Below are positions 9,708 to 18,307 of a stretch of 64,000 bases of DNA, piece after piece; position 1 is the first letter of the stretch, and each line of letters starts with the position of its first letter. The DNA lies in assembly GCA_040235565.1 (NCBI GenBank), contig JBECLA010000134.1:17285-81284 (forward strand). The letters run 5' to 3'. The position numbers and the translations under genes are program-made. Under the pieces are notes generated by a model, which had not been told where the DNA came from, did not search any database, and was given only the letters and a program-made list of their open reading frames with translations. This DNA is from JAHEIJ01 sp040235565. Its GTDB lineage: Bacteria; Pseudomonadota; Gammaproteobacteria; UBA6429; Thiohalophilaceae.

Positions 9708-9924
9708 TTGAACCGTCGTTAAAAGCCAGAAGAAATTGCCTTTTTCAGGTCGCGCTGAGCCGAGGCAAAATGGTCAGGCAGTATACAGCCGAGTAAGGGG
9801 GGCTTCAATCTCCCCAAATGGTTGATCTGTGGGTAAATCCCTGTGTGTTGGTGGGTTTTTAGGCAAATTCAGCGCGAAATGCGGAATAATTGCGTGCTTT
9901 CGGCCAGATTTCAGGCTGGCTGGC
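9708..9924. other. Intergenic region upstream of gltB
   Basis: This non-coding gap separates the WGR gene from gltB and presumably holds the gltB promoter. I could not assign a convincing promoter or regulator site. Confidence 0.3.
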
Positions 9925-10179
9925 TTAATACGGGGCTTCGCTGCCCTGCATGAAAACCACTTTAAAACCGCGTTTCAGTTGACTGTCCCGGACCCGCAAC
10001 AGGGCTGCCTCGGCCGTTTGGCGGTCGGGGAAATGATCCCGCTTGACCCGGCCCGCGTAGCCTTGCTGGCCCCACTCCCGTACCAGGGTCCAGCCGTTGA
10101 TCAGGTCTTCCTGCAGCACCAGCTGATAATAGCGGGGCGGTTTACCCTCAAAGGCCGGGATTTGCATATAAACTCTCAT
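9925..10179 (-). CDS. Small WGR-domain protein
   Basis: This 84-residue protein is almost entirely one WGR domain. The defining tryptophan-rich stretch reads GWTLVREWGQQGYAGRV, followed by a conserved helix (FPDRQTAEAALLRVRDSQLKRGF). WGR domains occur in PARP enzymes and in MolR-type proteins and are thought to bind nucleic acid; the free-standing bacterial form has no settled function. ATG 10179 is followed by a second in-frame ATG at 10167, which has a slightly better spaced GAGAG. It sits 55 bases after dgt on the same strand and is probably co-transcribed with it. Confidence 0.8.
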   Translation of the reverse strand: MRVYMQIPAFEGKPPRYYQLVLQEDLINGWTLVREWGQQGYAGRVKRDHFPDRQTAEAALLRVRDSQLKRGFKVVFMQGSEAPY

Positions 10180-10234
10180 TTCTCAATGGGCCAGTCGATT
10201 ACCAGGCGGGTGTTTGCGGTTAACGAAACGTTCT

Positions 10235-11386
10235 TCAGGTTCGGGTTTCCGGTTCAAAGATGCGCTGGTATTCTCTGATGGCATAGCGGTCAGTCATCCC
10301 GGCGATGTAATCGGCAACCGCCCGGGCCCGACCGCTTTCTCCGTTTTCGGTTTCCAGTTGTTTGACGTGCGCCTGATACTCCGGGTTGAGTAAGCGGGGT
10401 TCCTGCAAAAAGGCGTTAAACAGGGCATTCAGGGTGCGTTGTGCCTTGCTGGTCATGCGGTGTACGCGGTAATGATTATAAAGGTTGTCACGTAAAAACC
10501 GTTTCAATTGCAGGTTGGCTTGCTGCATTTCTGCACTGAAACGAACCACGGGATCATGCCGGGCACGGATATCATCGATATGTTGCGGGTCCAGCTCCTG
10601 CAACAGACTCTGGCTGGTCTCGACCAGATCGATGATTTGCAGATTGATCATCCGGCGGATGATTTCATGAATCAGGCGTCGCCCCGACAGTGCGGGATAA
10701 CGTTGTTTGACATCATTATGCTGGTCGGCAAACAACTCGATTTCCCGCAGTTGCTCAATACTGATCAGGCCGGAACGCAGACCGTCGTCCACATCGTGAT
10801 TATTGTAGGCAATCTGATCTGCGAGGTTGACCAATTGGGCCTCGAGGGAAGGCTGGGTTTTATCAATAAAGCGCTGACCCACATCACCCAGCTGTTCCGC
10901 ATTGCGCAGGGAGCAATGTTTAAGGATCCCCTCCCGTGCCTCAAAGGTCAGATTGAGCCCCGGGAACTCGGCATAGCGCTCTTCCAGCGAATCAACGGTG
11001 CGTAAGGACTGTAGATTATGCTCGAACCCACCGTAGTTTTGCATGCAGGTATTCAGGGCATCCTGTCCCGCATGGCCGAAGGGAGTGTGGCCAAGGTCAT
11101 GCGCCAGGGCGATGGTTTCACTCAGATCTTCGTTCAGGTTCAGGATCCGCGCGATGGAACGGCTGATCTGGGCGACTTCGATAGAATGCGTGAGGCGGGT
11201 GCGGAACATATCACCTTCGTGATTGACGAAGACCTGGGTTTTATATTCCAGGCGGCGAAACGCCGAAGAGTGAATGATCCGATCCCGGTCGCGCTGATAC
11301 TCGCTACGGTATTCAGGTCCCTTTTCCGGGTAGCGTCGTCCGCGCGAGACGGTATCAGTGGCGGCGTACGGCGCAAGGTTGAGCAT
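10235..11386 (-). CDS. dgt: Deoxyguanosinetriphosphate triphosphohydrolase-like protein
   Basis: This HD-superfamily phosphohydrolase is predicted to convert dNTPs to deoxynucleosides and triphosphate. The 383-residue product shows the metal-binding residues in RLTHSIEVAQ (His67) and ALAHDLGHTPFGHAG (His96-Asp97). The nearby conserved segment SAFRRLEYKTQVF is typical of the shorter, broad-specificity Dgt-like class. It follows aroB by 20 bases on the same strand, as in Pseudomonas. The substrate preference cannot be read from the sequence. Confidence 0.93.
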   Translation of the reverse strand: MLNLAPYAATDTVSRGRRYPEKGPEYRSEYQRDRDRIIHSSAFRRLEYKTQVFVNHEGDMFRTRLTHSIEVAQISRSIARILNLNEDLSETIALAHDLGHTPFGHAGQDALNTCMQNYGGFEHNLQSLRTVDSLEERYAEFPGLNLTFEAREGILKHCSLRNAEQLGDVGQRFIDKTQPSLEAQLVNLADQIAYNNHDVDDGLRSGLISIEQLREIELFADQHNDVKQRYPALSGRRLIHEIIRRMINLQIIDLVETSQSLLQELDPQHIDDIRARHDPVVRFSAEMQQANLQLKRFLRDNLYNHYRVHRMTSKAQRTLNALFNAFLQEPRLLNPEYQAHVKQLETENGESGRARAVADYIAGMTDRYAIREYQRIFEPETRT

Positions 11387-11406
11387 GTGGGTTCCTTGAA
11401 GCTTGT

Positions 11407-12498
11407 TTAGTCTTCTTCCAGGGCGCGGTGAGCGGTAATCGTCTCACGTAACAGATCGGGATCAAAGTCGGCGGTGACAAAAGCGTCACCCAGGGCCCGC
11501 AACAGTACCAGGTTGATTTTGCCGGCCCGTACTTTCTTGTCGACGGCCATGATCGACATGAAAGTGTCGTGATCCATACTGGCCGGAGCGCGCGTGGGAA
11601 GCAGGGCTTTATCGATCAGGTTTTCCACCCGTTGCACATCCGCCTGGCCAAGCCAGCCTTGCCGCATGGACAGATCCGCCGCCATCAACATCCCGGTACC
11701 GACCGCTTCGCCGTGTAACCAGACACCGTAGCCGGTCGCAGTCTCGATGGCATGCCCGAAGGTGTGTCCCAGATTGAGCAGCGCCCGCACCCCGCTTTCC
11801 CGTTCATCTTCTGCCACTACGGCAGCCTTGCTGCGACAGGATGTCTCGATGGCCCTGGCGATTTCCGCATCCTCACGTGCCAGCAGCTTGTGCATGTTGT
11901 CTTCAAGCCAGCTTACAAAATCCAGATCCCGGATCAGGCCATACTTGATGATCTCGGCCAGGCCGGCAGAGAGCTGGCGATCTTCCAGGGTATCCAGGGT
12001 GTCGGTGTCGATGACCACGCAGCGGGGCTGGTGAAAAGCGCCAATCATGTTTTTCCCCAGAGGATGATTCACGCCGGTTTTACCGCCAACCGAAGAGTCA
12101 ACCTGGGCGAGCAGGGTAGTGGGGATCTGGATAAAGTCGACCCCGCGCTGGTAGCAGGCCGCCGCAAAACCGGTGATGTCACCAATGACGCCGCCACCCA
12201 ATGCCACCAGGGTACACTGGCGATCGAAGCGATGGGTTAGCAACGCATCAAAAATCCGATCCAGGGTCTGCAGTGTCTTGTATTGTTCGCCGTCGGGCAG
12301 GATCACGGTCTGGCAATCGAAATCGTGAAATGCAGCCTGTGCCGCTTCCAGGTACAGGGGCGCAACCGTCTCATTGCTGACAATCATGACCTGTGACCCG
12401 TGCACATAAGGGACAACCAGCTCCGGTTTGCCGAGTAACTGGTTACCGATGAATATGGGATAACTGCGTTCGCCGAGTTCGACGTTTAGGGTCTTCAT
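11407..12498 (-). CDS. aroB: 3-dehydroquinate synthase
   Basis: AroB cyclises DAHP to 3-dehydroquinate, the second step of the shikimate pathway, using NAD and a divalent metal. The 363-residue protein has the NAD-binding stretch LVALGGGVIGDITGFAAA, the PTTLLAQVDSSVGGKTGVN block, and metal ligands in LAEIIKYGLI and LNLGHTFGHAIE. It lies directly downstream of aroK in the usual aroK-aroB pair, within the pil-aro cluster. Confidence 0.97.
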   Translation of the reverse strand: MKTLNVELGERSYPIFIGNQLLGKPELVVPYVHGSQVMIVSNETVAPLYLEAAQAAFHDFDCQTVILPDGEQYKTLQTLDRIFDALLTHRFDRQCTLVALGGGVIGDITGFAAACYQRGVDFIQIPTTLLAQVDSSVGGKTGVNHPLGKNMIGAFHQPRCVVIDTDTLDTLEDRQLSAGLAEIIKYGLIRDLDFVSWLEDNMHKLLAREDAEIARAIETSCRSKAAVVAEDERESGVRALLNLGHTFGHAIETATGYGVWLHGEAVGTGMLMAADLSMRQGWLGQADVQRVENLIDKALLPTRAPASMDHDTFMSIMAVDKKVRAGKINLVLLRALGDAFVTADFDPDLLRETITAHRALEED

Positions 12499-12553
12499 GT
12501 GATGTTTCTGTCAGATTAACCGGTTTGTTTGCCGGATTATAAAGGCAAACGGT

Positions 12554-13078
12554 TCAGGACGGCGCTTTTTTCAGTAGCTGGATAATTTTGTTGACGGTAC
12601 TACGGATACTGTTGTGATCCGTCTTGATAATAACGTCGGCGACTTCCCGATACAAAGGGTCCCGGATTTGCATTAACTCTTCCAGCTTGGCCCGAGGGTC
12701 CTCGGTCTGTAACAGCGGCCGGTTGCGATCCCGCTGGGTCCGCCTGAGTAACTGTTCGATACTGGCGGAAAGATAAATCACGGTGCCGCGGGATTTAAGA
12801 CACTGACGATTCGCCTCGGACAGCACTGCCCCCCCACCGGTGGCCATGACAATATTTTGCCGCTGGCTCAGTTCATCGATCATTGTTCTTTCGCGCTTAC
12901 GAAAGCCTTCCTCCCCTTCCACATCAAATATCCAGGGAATGGTTGCCCCGCTACGCGCCTCGATTTCATGATCGCTATCGAAAAACTCCATCTCCAGAGC
13001 TTCGGCCAGTTGGCGACCGATGGTGGTCTTGCCCGCACCCATGGGGCCTACCAGAAAGAGATTGGTCTTGGAGGTCAT
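12554..13078 (-). CDS. aroK: Shikimate kinase
   Basis: AroK phosphorylates shikimate at the 3-hydroxyl with ATP. The 174-residue length is standard. The P-loop GPMGAGKTT starts at residue 11. DSDHEIEARSG provides the shikimate-binding aspartate, and VMATGGGAVL is the GGG motif. The lid arginine lies in RNRPLLQ. The gene sits between pilQ and aroB, an old gammaproteobacterial arrangement. A stem-loop separates it from pilQ. Confidence 0.96.
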   Translation of the reverse strand: MTSKTNLFLVGPMGAGKTTIGRQLAEALEMEFFDSDHEIEARSGATIPWIFDVEGEEGFRKRERTMIDELSQRQNIVMATGGGAVLSEANRQCLKSRGTVIYLSASIEQLLRRTQRDRNRPLLQTEDPRAKLEELMQIRDPLYREVADVIIKTDHNSIRSTVNKIIQLLKKAPS

Positions 13079-13107
13079 CCTGTTTGGCAGGAGGAACAGC
13101 CCGACAA

Positions 13108-13131
13108 GCGGCCATGCCGGAGCATGACCGC
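13108..13131 (-). other. Stem-loop between pilQ and aroK
   Basis: GCGGCCATGC and GCATGACCGC pair over 10 positions (one wobble in the minus-strand RNA) around a CGGA loop. The hairpin lies in the 61-base gap between pilQ and aroK with no T-run. It could be an mRNA processing or partial termination point separating pilus from aromatic synthesis genes. Confidence 0.4.
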
Positions 13132-13139
13132 CGTAGAGG

Positions 13140-15233
13140 CTACAGTGAAACGTCTTCTTTGAGCAACTTGGGGGTGACGAAAATCAACAGTTCCTGTTTG
13201 TCGTTGGTTTCGGTATTGTTGCGGAACAGGGCGCCGACCAGGGGCAGATCTCCAAAAAATGGAATACGGTTGATGCTCTTGGTTTTGGTCTGTTCATAGA
13301 CCCCGCCCAACACAACAGTTTCCCCGTTATCCACCAGGACCTGGGTTTCCACATTCTGGGTATTGATTGGCGGAACCCCCTGGACCAGGTTAGCGAAATC
13401 GGGGCTGTCCTTGTTCACCATCAGGTCCATCACAATCCGGTCATCCGGTGTGATCTGCGGTGTCACTTTGAGGCTCAGGACCGCCTTTTTGAATGACACC
13501 GAGGTGGCACCACTGGAAGAGGCTTCCTGATAGGGAATTTCCTGACCCGACTCGATCACCGCTTCCTGTTGATCGGCGGTGATGACTTTCGGGCTGGAAA
13601 TGGTTTCCGATTTGCCTTCGGCCTGGGCGGCGGAGAGTTCCAGGTCCAGCAGAGTGCCGAACGGCAGTTTGGCGATCGCCAGGCCGATACTGCCCGCAGA
13701 GGAACTGATCGCTGGCAGGTTGACATTCAGGCGTTCATCCAGCTGCGGGGTGACACCGAACTGGTTGTAAGCGTCTGCCGCATTCAATGAACCGGAAGTA
13801 GTAATGCTCCGGCTGCCACTGACGGTTTCGCTCGAAACGCCAAACTTGACCCCCAGTTCACGGGTGAACTGTGTCCCGGCCAGCACAATGCGTGATTCAA
13901 TCAGGACCTGGCGGATCGGCACATCCAGTTCTTCCACCAGGGCAATGATCAGATCCACATTCTCGGCGGTGTCCTGCACCAGTAATTTATTAGTGCGTTG
14001 ATCAATATTGATACTGCCGCGGGCCGAGAGGAAAGATTTTTCCTTGGACTGAATCAGGGCAGCGAGTTCGCTGGCTTTGGCATAGTTCACCTGGATGGTT
14101 TCGCTGATCAGCGGGGCCAGTTCCACGATTTGCTTGGAGGCTTCCAGTTCCAGTTTTTCCCGGGCGGCGATTTCTTCAGTCGGGGCGATCAACATGACGT
14201 TACCGGATTCACGTTTCGCCAGGCCCTTGGTTTTGAGCACGATATCCAGTGCCTGGTCCCAGGGCACGTTTTTCAGCCGCAGGGTCAGGTTGCCAGTGAC
14301 CGTGTCACTGGTGACCATGTTGATGCCGGTGAAATCGGCAATCAGCTGCAATACCGCGCGCACTTCAATATTCTGGAAGTTCAGCGACAGGCGCTCACCG
14401 GTATAGGCAAACTTGCGGCGTGCTGTCTCCGGTTCTTCCTTCTTTATAATTGGTTTGACATCAATAGTCAGTTGTTCATCGGCCTGGTAGGCGATGTGGT
14501 CAAAATCGGATACCGCGGTGATAATCAGTCGCACATCATTACCGTGATTGAAGGCGTCGACTGTTTGTACTGGCGTGGCGAAATCGATCACGTCAAGGCG
14601 ACGCTCCAGATCCGTCGATAAAGCGCTGTTTTTCAGGGTGACAATGACCTGTTGACCGCGCTTTTTCATATCGACGGCGGTATTGGGATCTGCCAGGGTC
14701 AATTCCACCCGCCCTTCACCCTTGGCACCGCGACGAAAATCAAGATTGAGGATGTTGACGCCTGCAGCCGTTGTTGCTGCAGGTGTTGCAGTTGTTTCCG
14801 CCCCTGCCGCAAAGGTACCGGCGGTATCGTCATTCAAAGTAATAATCACGTCATTGCCACTGACCGCAGTGGAGTAGCCCACCAGCTTGGCGAGATTGAT
14901 GACAACGCGGGTACGGCCGCCGGCTTCAACGGCGTTGACACTGCGGGCCACACCAATGCCGATATCCTGACTCTTGCGCGGTAAATTTACCGTGGTTGCC
15001 GGAAAGTCCAGTGCTATGCGGGCCGGATTATCGATAGTAAAACTGGTCGGCTCACTTGCCGGCTCCTGCATGCGGAGTTTGATCTGTACCCGATCGCCCG
15101 GAAGAGTGGCGAAGCTGACGTCCTCCAGCGTATTTGAGAAAGCCGCGGTGGCAGGCAACAGGCATAGCGCAAGGATGCCAGCCAGCATGAAGCGCAGGGT
15201 TATCATTCTGGAAGAGAGGTATGTGTTATTCAT
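13140..15233 (-). CDS. pilQ: Type IV pilus secretin
   Basis: PilQ forms the outer-membrane channel through which the type IV pilus passes. The 697-residue precursor has a signal peptide (FMLAGILALCLLPATAAFS), two AMIN-type domains in the first third that bind peptidoglycan, a secretin/TonB short domain and N1 domain (about 290-460), and the C-terminal secretin beta-domain with the conserved VPPINTQNVETQVLVDNGE block. ATG 15233 has a spaced GGAG and is preferred over the later ATG at 15206. It is the last gene of pilMNOPQ. Confidence 0.96.
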   Translation of the reverse strand: MNNTYLSSRMITLRFMLAGILALCLLPATAAFSNTLEDVSFATLPGDRVQIKLRMQEPASEPTSFTIDNPARIALDFPATTVNLPRKSQDIGIGVARSVNAVEAGGRTRVVINLAKLVGYSTAVSGNDVIITLNDDTAGTFAAGAETTATPAATTAAGVNILNLDFRRGAKGEGRVELTLADPNTAVDMKKRGQQVIVTLKNSALSTDLERRLDVIDFATPVQTVDAFNHGNDVRLIITAVSDFDHIAYQADEQLTIDVKPIIKKEEPETARRKFAYTGERLSLNFQNIEVRAVLQLIADFTGINMVTSDTVTGNLTLRLKNVPWDQALDIVLKTKGLAKRESGNVMLIAPTEEIAAREKLELEASKQIVELAPLISETIQVNYAKASELAALIQSKEKSFLSARGSINIDQRTNKLLVQDTAENVDLIIALVEELDVPIRQVLIESRIVLAGTQFTRELGVKFGVSSETVSGSRSITTSGSLNAADAYNQFGVTPQLDERLNVNLPAISSSAGSIGLAIAKLPFGTLLDLELSAAQAEGKSETISSPKVITADQQEAVIESGQEIPYQEASSSGATSVSFKKAVLSLKVTPQITPDDRIVMDLMVNKDSPDFANLVQGVPPINTQNVETQVLVDNGETVVLGGVYEQTKTKSINRIPFFGDLPLVGALFRNNTETNDKQELLIFVTPKLLKEDVSL

Positions 15234-15254
15234 TTTCTTAATCTCCAGCAGGTA

Positions 15255-15797
15255 CTACTCTGATAAGCTGAGTGAGGCCATACGATCCACCCAGCCCCCG
15301 GTCGCACCATTGGGTATGATTTCTTTCAGCTTGACTTCGGTTTCGGTAATTTCGAGGATTTCACCATAGTTGGTGCCCATGTGGTTGCCCACCTGAACGC
15401 GATAGACAGTATTATCCGGTGCGGATATCAGGGCCCACACAATGCCTTTCTTTTCCAGCGTGCCGACATATTTCAGGCTATCGAGCGGAAATTCTTCCAG
15501 TGCTTCACGCTTGCGGGTGATATCCGGGCGCAGGCCGGTGTCGGCGGTTTCTTCCTTGCGGATTTCTTCTACATATTGGGTAAACGGATCCCGACGGTCT
15601 TCGTCGATATAGACAAAGGTCTCGTAAGGTTTGATTTCCGGCAGCGGTTCAATGCCCTTGCCGGGTCGCGCCTTGATTTTGTTGACGTAGGCAACCAGAT
15701 CCCCATGCTGTTCGCCACTACAGGCACTCAGTAACAAGGGCGCAGCGAGTAGCAGCGCCAGTGTTAATTTGGGCTTGTATAAACGTACACTCATCAT
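15255..15797 (-). CDS. pilP: Type IV pilus lipoprotein PilP
   Basis: PilP is an inner-membrane lipoprotein linking the PilMNO platform to the PilQ secretin. The lipobox LLLSACSG is plain near the N-terminus. The C-terminal beta-domain (SLKYVGTLEKKGIVWALI to VGNHMGTNYG) is the homology region that contacts PilQ. The frame can be extended to an ATG at 15833, but two adjacent ATGs at 15797 and 15794 have an AGG upstream and give a normal short signal peptide. About 180 residues, the usual size. Confidence 0.93.
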   Translation of the reverse strand: MMSVRLYKPKLTLALLLAAPLLLSACSGEQHGDLVAYVNKIKARPGKGIEPLPEIKPYETFVYIDEDRRDPFTQYVEEIRKEETADTGLRPDITRKREALEEFPLDSLKYVGTLEKKGIVWALISAPDNTVYRVQVGNHMGTNYGEILEITETEVKLKEIIPNGATGGWVDRMASLSLSE

Positions 15798-15853
15798 CGG
15801 TTGCCTGTCAGGATGGTATGCAGCCATGGTCATTTATATTCAATACTCAATTA

Positions 15854-16486
15854 TTATCGTCGGCGTTTCTTGCCTTGTTGTTTTTTCGCTTTTCTTGCGG
15901 CGGCGATCTCCGCTTCATCCAGATAGCGGTAGGTCTTGGCCTGGACGTTCATGGACAAGCTGCCGCCCTTCTCGCCGCTAATCGAAATGTTATGCAGCGT
16001 CACAATGCGTGGCAGGGCCGCGATGCCACTGACAAAACGCCCGAACTCGTGATAGGACCCCGTCATTTTCATCGTGATGGGTAACTCGGCATAGAAATCA
16101 ATCTTGCGTTCCGCCTCCGGTTTGAACAACTGGAACTCAATCCCACTGGCCAGACCGGTCTGGGAAATGTCGACCAGCAGGTCTTCCACTTCGGTCTTGC
16201 TCGGCAGTTGTCGCAGCATGGCGCCAAAAGACCGCTTCATTTCTTCCATTTGTGTTTTATAGGCATCCAGGTTGGCGGCCTTGGCCTGTTTGGTTTCAAA
16301 ATCCTTTTTGAGTTTGGTTTCTTCATTTCGATTACGCTCAAGCGATTCCAGTTGTTTCTGGGTATCAAGAAAATAGCCCAGTGCCAGGACAATAATACAG
16401 ACGACAGCGATCAATGCCGCCTTGACTGGCATCGGCCAGCTACCGATGCTACCGAGGTCTAAATCATTGAGATCGATATTTTTCAT
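15854..16486 (-). CDS. pilO: Type IV pilus alignment protein PilO
   Basis: PilO is a bitopic inner-membrane protein that pairs with PilN. The 210-residue product has one membrane segment (PVKAALIAVVCIIVLALGYF, about 18-41), a coiled coil (about 45-90), and a C-terminal ferredoxin-like domain containing the typical pattern SYHEFGRFVSGIAALPRIV. The C-terminus is very basic (KAKKQQGKKRRR). Its start overlaps the end of pilN by four bases, showing translational coupling. Confidence 0.95.
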   Translation of the reverse strand: MKNIDLNDLDLGSIGSWPMPVKAALIAVVCIIVLALGYFLDTQKQLESLERNRNEETKLKKDFETKQAKAANLDAYKTQMEEMKRSFGAMLRQLPSKTEVEDLLVDISQTGLASGIEFQLFKPEAERKIDFYAELPITMKMTGSYHEFGRFVSGIAALPRIVTLHNISISGEKGGSLSMNVQAKTYRYLDEAEIAAARKAKKQQGKKRRR

Positions 16487-17049
16487 TTTTGCTTCTCTTC
16501 GACCTGACTGACCTGGACGGCATTCAGGATAAAGCTGCGCTCATCATCCTCTTCAGACTTCTTGGATTCCTTTTGGATGATCTGCAGTTGCGGATTACTG
16601 AGCCAGGGAGAACCGTCAATGTTACGCATCAGGGCAGAAACACGCGCGTTCGATTGTGCTACCCCATTCAGCACCAGGGCCTTGTTGTTTTGTTTCATAC
16701 TGGTGAGATAGGTCCCTTCCGGCATGACTTTGACGATCTCATCAAACAGGTGTACCACTTCCGGTCGGTTACGTTGCAGGGTTTCGATCACCTGCATTCT
16801 GGCGAGCAGACTCTGTTTCTCCTTGGCCAGGTTGTTAATCTCCTTGATCTGCTTTTCTACCTTGGTGATTTCCTTTTTCAGAAAATCATTTCGCGATTGC
16901 TGGTGACTGATCATCCCTGCAACCTGGATATGTACTGCCAACACGATCAGACCCATCAGCACGGCAGACAGCCCCAATATGGTCAGAAATTGTCGCTGTT
17001 GTTCCTTGCGGAGTTCTTCACGCCAGGGGAGAAGGTTAATGCGTGCCAT
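16483..17049 (-). CDS. pilN: Type IV pilus assembly protein PilN
   Basis: PilN is a bitopic inner-membrane protein whose short cytoplasmic tail binds PilM. The N-terminal motif MARINLLPWREE is the PilM-binding signature. One membrane helix follows (FLTILGLSAVLMGLIVLAVH), then a coiled coil and a periplasmic ferredoxin-like domain. The protein is 188 residues, normal for the family. It overlaps pilM by one base and pilO by four. Confidence 0.96.
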   Translation of the reverse strand: MARINLLPWREELRKEQQRQFLTILGLSAVLMGLIVLAVHIQVAGMISHQQSRNDFLKKEITKVEKQIKEINNLAKEKQSLLARMQVIETLQRNRPEVVHLFDEIVKVMPEGTYLTSMKQNNKALVLNGVAQSNARVSALMRNIDGSPWLSNPQLQIIQKESKKSEEDDERSFILNAVQVSQVEEKQK

Positions 17050-18119
17050 CAGTCAAAACTCCTCATGGCCAGGCCACAGGCAATCATTAACGCCGGTGCG
17101 TCATTACTTAAACTTTGAGCCTTGACCCGTGAAGCGAGGGTCATATTGGAAAACGGATTGGCGATGGAGGTATGTACCCCCAGCTTGTCGGCAATCATTT
17201 CATCGATGCCGGCAATCATGGCACTCCCTCCGGCCAGCACAATATGGTCAACGTTACTGTATTGGCTGGAAGAGAAGAAAAACTGCAGGGATCGACTTAC
17301 CTGTTGCGCCATGGCGTCCTTGAAGGGTTCCAGGACTTCAGGCACATAATTGTCAGGCAAGCCGCCCTGCCGTTTGGCCATACCGGCCTCCTCATAGGAA
17401 AGGCCATAACGGCGCTGAATTTCCTCGGTAAGTTGTTTACCGCCGAAGACCTGTTCGCGGGTATAAATATTTTTCAGATCATGCATGACGTTGAGGGTTG
17501 TCATGGTCGCCCCGACATCGACAACGGCAATGGTCTGGTCGATACCCTGTTCCGGCAATTGGGGTGCCAGCATGGAAAAAGCGTTCTCCATGGCGTAGGC
17601 TTCGACATCAATAATTTTGGGTTTCAGGCCGGCGAGTTCGATAGCGGCAACCCGCACATCAACATTTTCACTGCGTGAGGCGGCAAGCAGGACATCAACA
17701 CGTTCCGGATCATTTTCTGTCGGGCCCAGCACCTCGAAATCGAGATTGACTTCTTCCAGGGGATAGGGGATGTATTGATCCGCTTCCAGCTGGATTTGCT
17801 GCTCCATATCCTCTTCGGTCAGGGTCGCGGGCATGGCGATGGTTTTGGTGATCACGGCGGAGCCGGCAACGGCGGCAGCGGCGAACTTGGTCCGTGAGCC
17901 GGAGCGCTTGACGGCGCGCTTGATGGCATCCCCCACGGCTTCGACGTCGGCGATATTCTTTTCGATAACGGAATTGGGGGGCAGAGGTTCCACCGCGTAG
18001 CTTTCCACTCGCAGGCGGTCACCACTTTTACCCAGTTCCAACAACTTGATCGCCGTGGAACTGATATCCAGTCCCAGTACCGGAGGTTTTTTCGGCTTGA
18101 AGAGATCGGCCACACCCAT
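17049..18119 (-). CDS. pilM: Type IV pilus assembly ATPase-fold protein PilM
   Basis: PilM is an actin/FtsA-fold cytoplasmic protein that binds ATP and the PilN N-terminus. The 356-residue protein starts with the nucleotide-binding phosphate-1 loop (VLGLDISSTAIKLLEL) and has the adenosine motif VLAGGSAMIAG near residue 290. It is the first gene of pilMNOPQ and is transcribed divergently from ponA, as in Pseudomonas. A well-formed sigma70 promoter lies about 40 bases upstream. Confidence 0.97.
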   Translation of the reverse strand: MGVADLFKPKKPPVLGLDISSTAIKLLELGKSGDRLRVESYAVEPLPPNSVIEKNIADVEAVGDAIKRAVKRSGSRTKFAAAAVAGSAVITKTIAMPATLTEEDMEQQIQLEADQYIPYPLEEVNLDFEVLGPTENDPERVDVLLAASRSENVDVRVAAIELAGLKPKIIDVEAYAMENAFSMLAPQLPEQGIDQTIAVVDVGATMTTLNVMHDLKNIYTREQVFGGKQLTEEIQRRYGLSYEEAGMAKRQGGLPDNYVPEVLEPFKDAMAQQVSRSLQFFFSSSQYSNVDHIVLAGGSAMIAGIDEMIADKLGVHTSIANPFSNMTLASRVKAQSLSNDAPALMIACGLAMRSFD

Positions 18120-18157
18120 AATTTATTCTTTATTAGCTTAGGGTTAGATGAAATACA

Positions 18158-18186
18158 TGTATAACTACTTTAGGTTTCAGAGTCAA
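18158..18186 (-). promoter_or_regulatory. Sigma70-type promoter of the pil operon
   Basis: On the minus strand a -35 TTGACT (18181-18186) and a -10 TATACA (18158-18163) are separated by exactly 17 bases. The -10 box is about 40 bases before the pilM start. Both boxes are close to consensus and the spacing is ideal. Confidence 0.7.
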
Positions 18187-18307
18187 CTATAGGTCAAGTA
18201 ATGGATAAATACAAATACACCATAGTGTTAACCGGGTTGAGGCAGTATACTGAACCTTCGGTCTATTATCGGCCTCCAAGCTCTGAATCTTTATATAAAA
18301 TAAGCAT

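Noticed and set aside
13998..14984. Open frames opposite pilQ, up to 207 codons
   Set aside because: They lie wholly within pilQ on the other strand and lack any similarity or start signals.
18230..18260. Promoter for ponA around TATACT
   Set aside because: A TATACT box exists but no acceptable -35 lies at the right distance, so no promoter is called.
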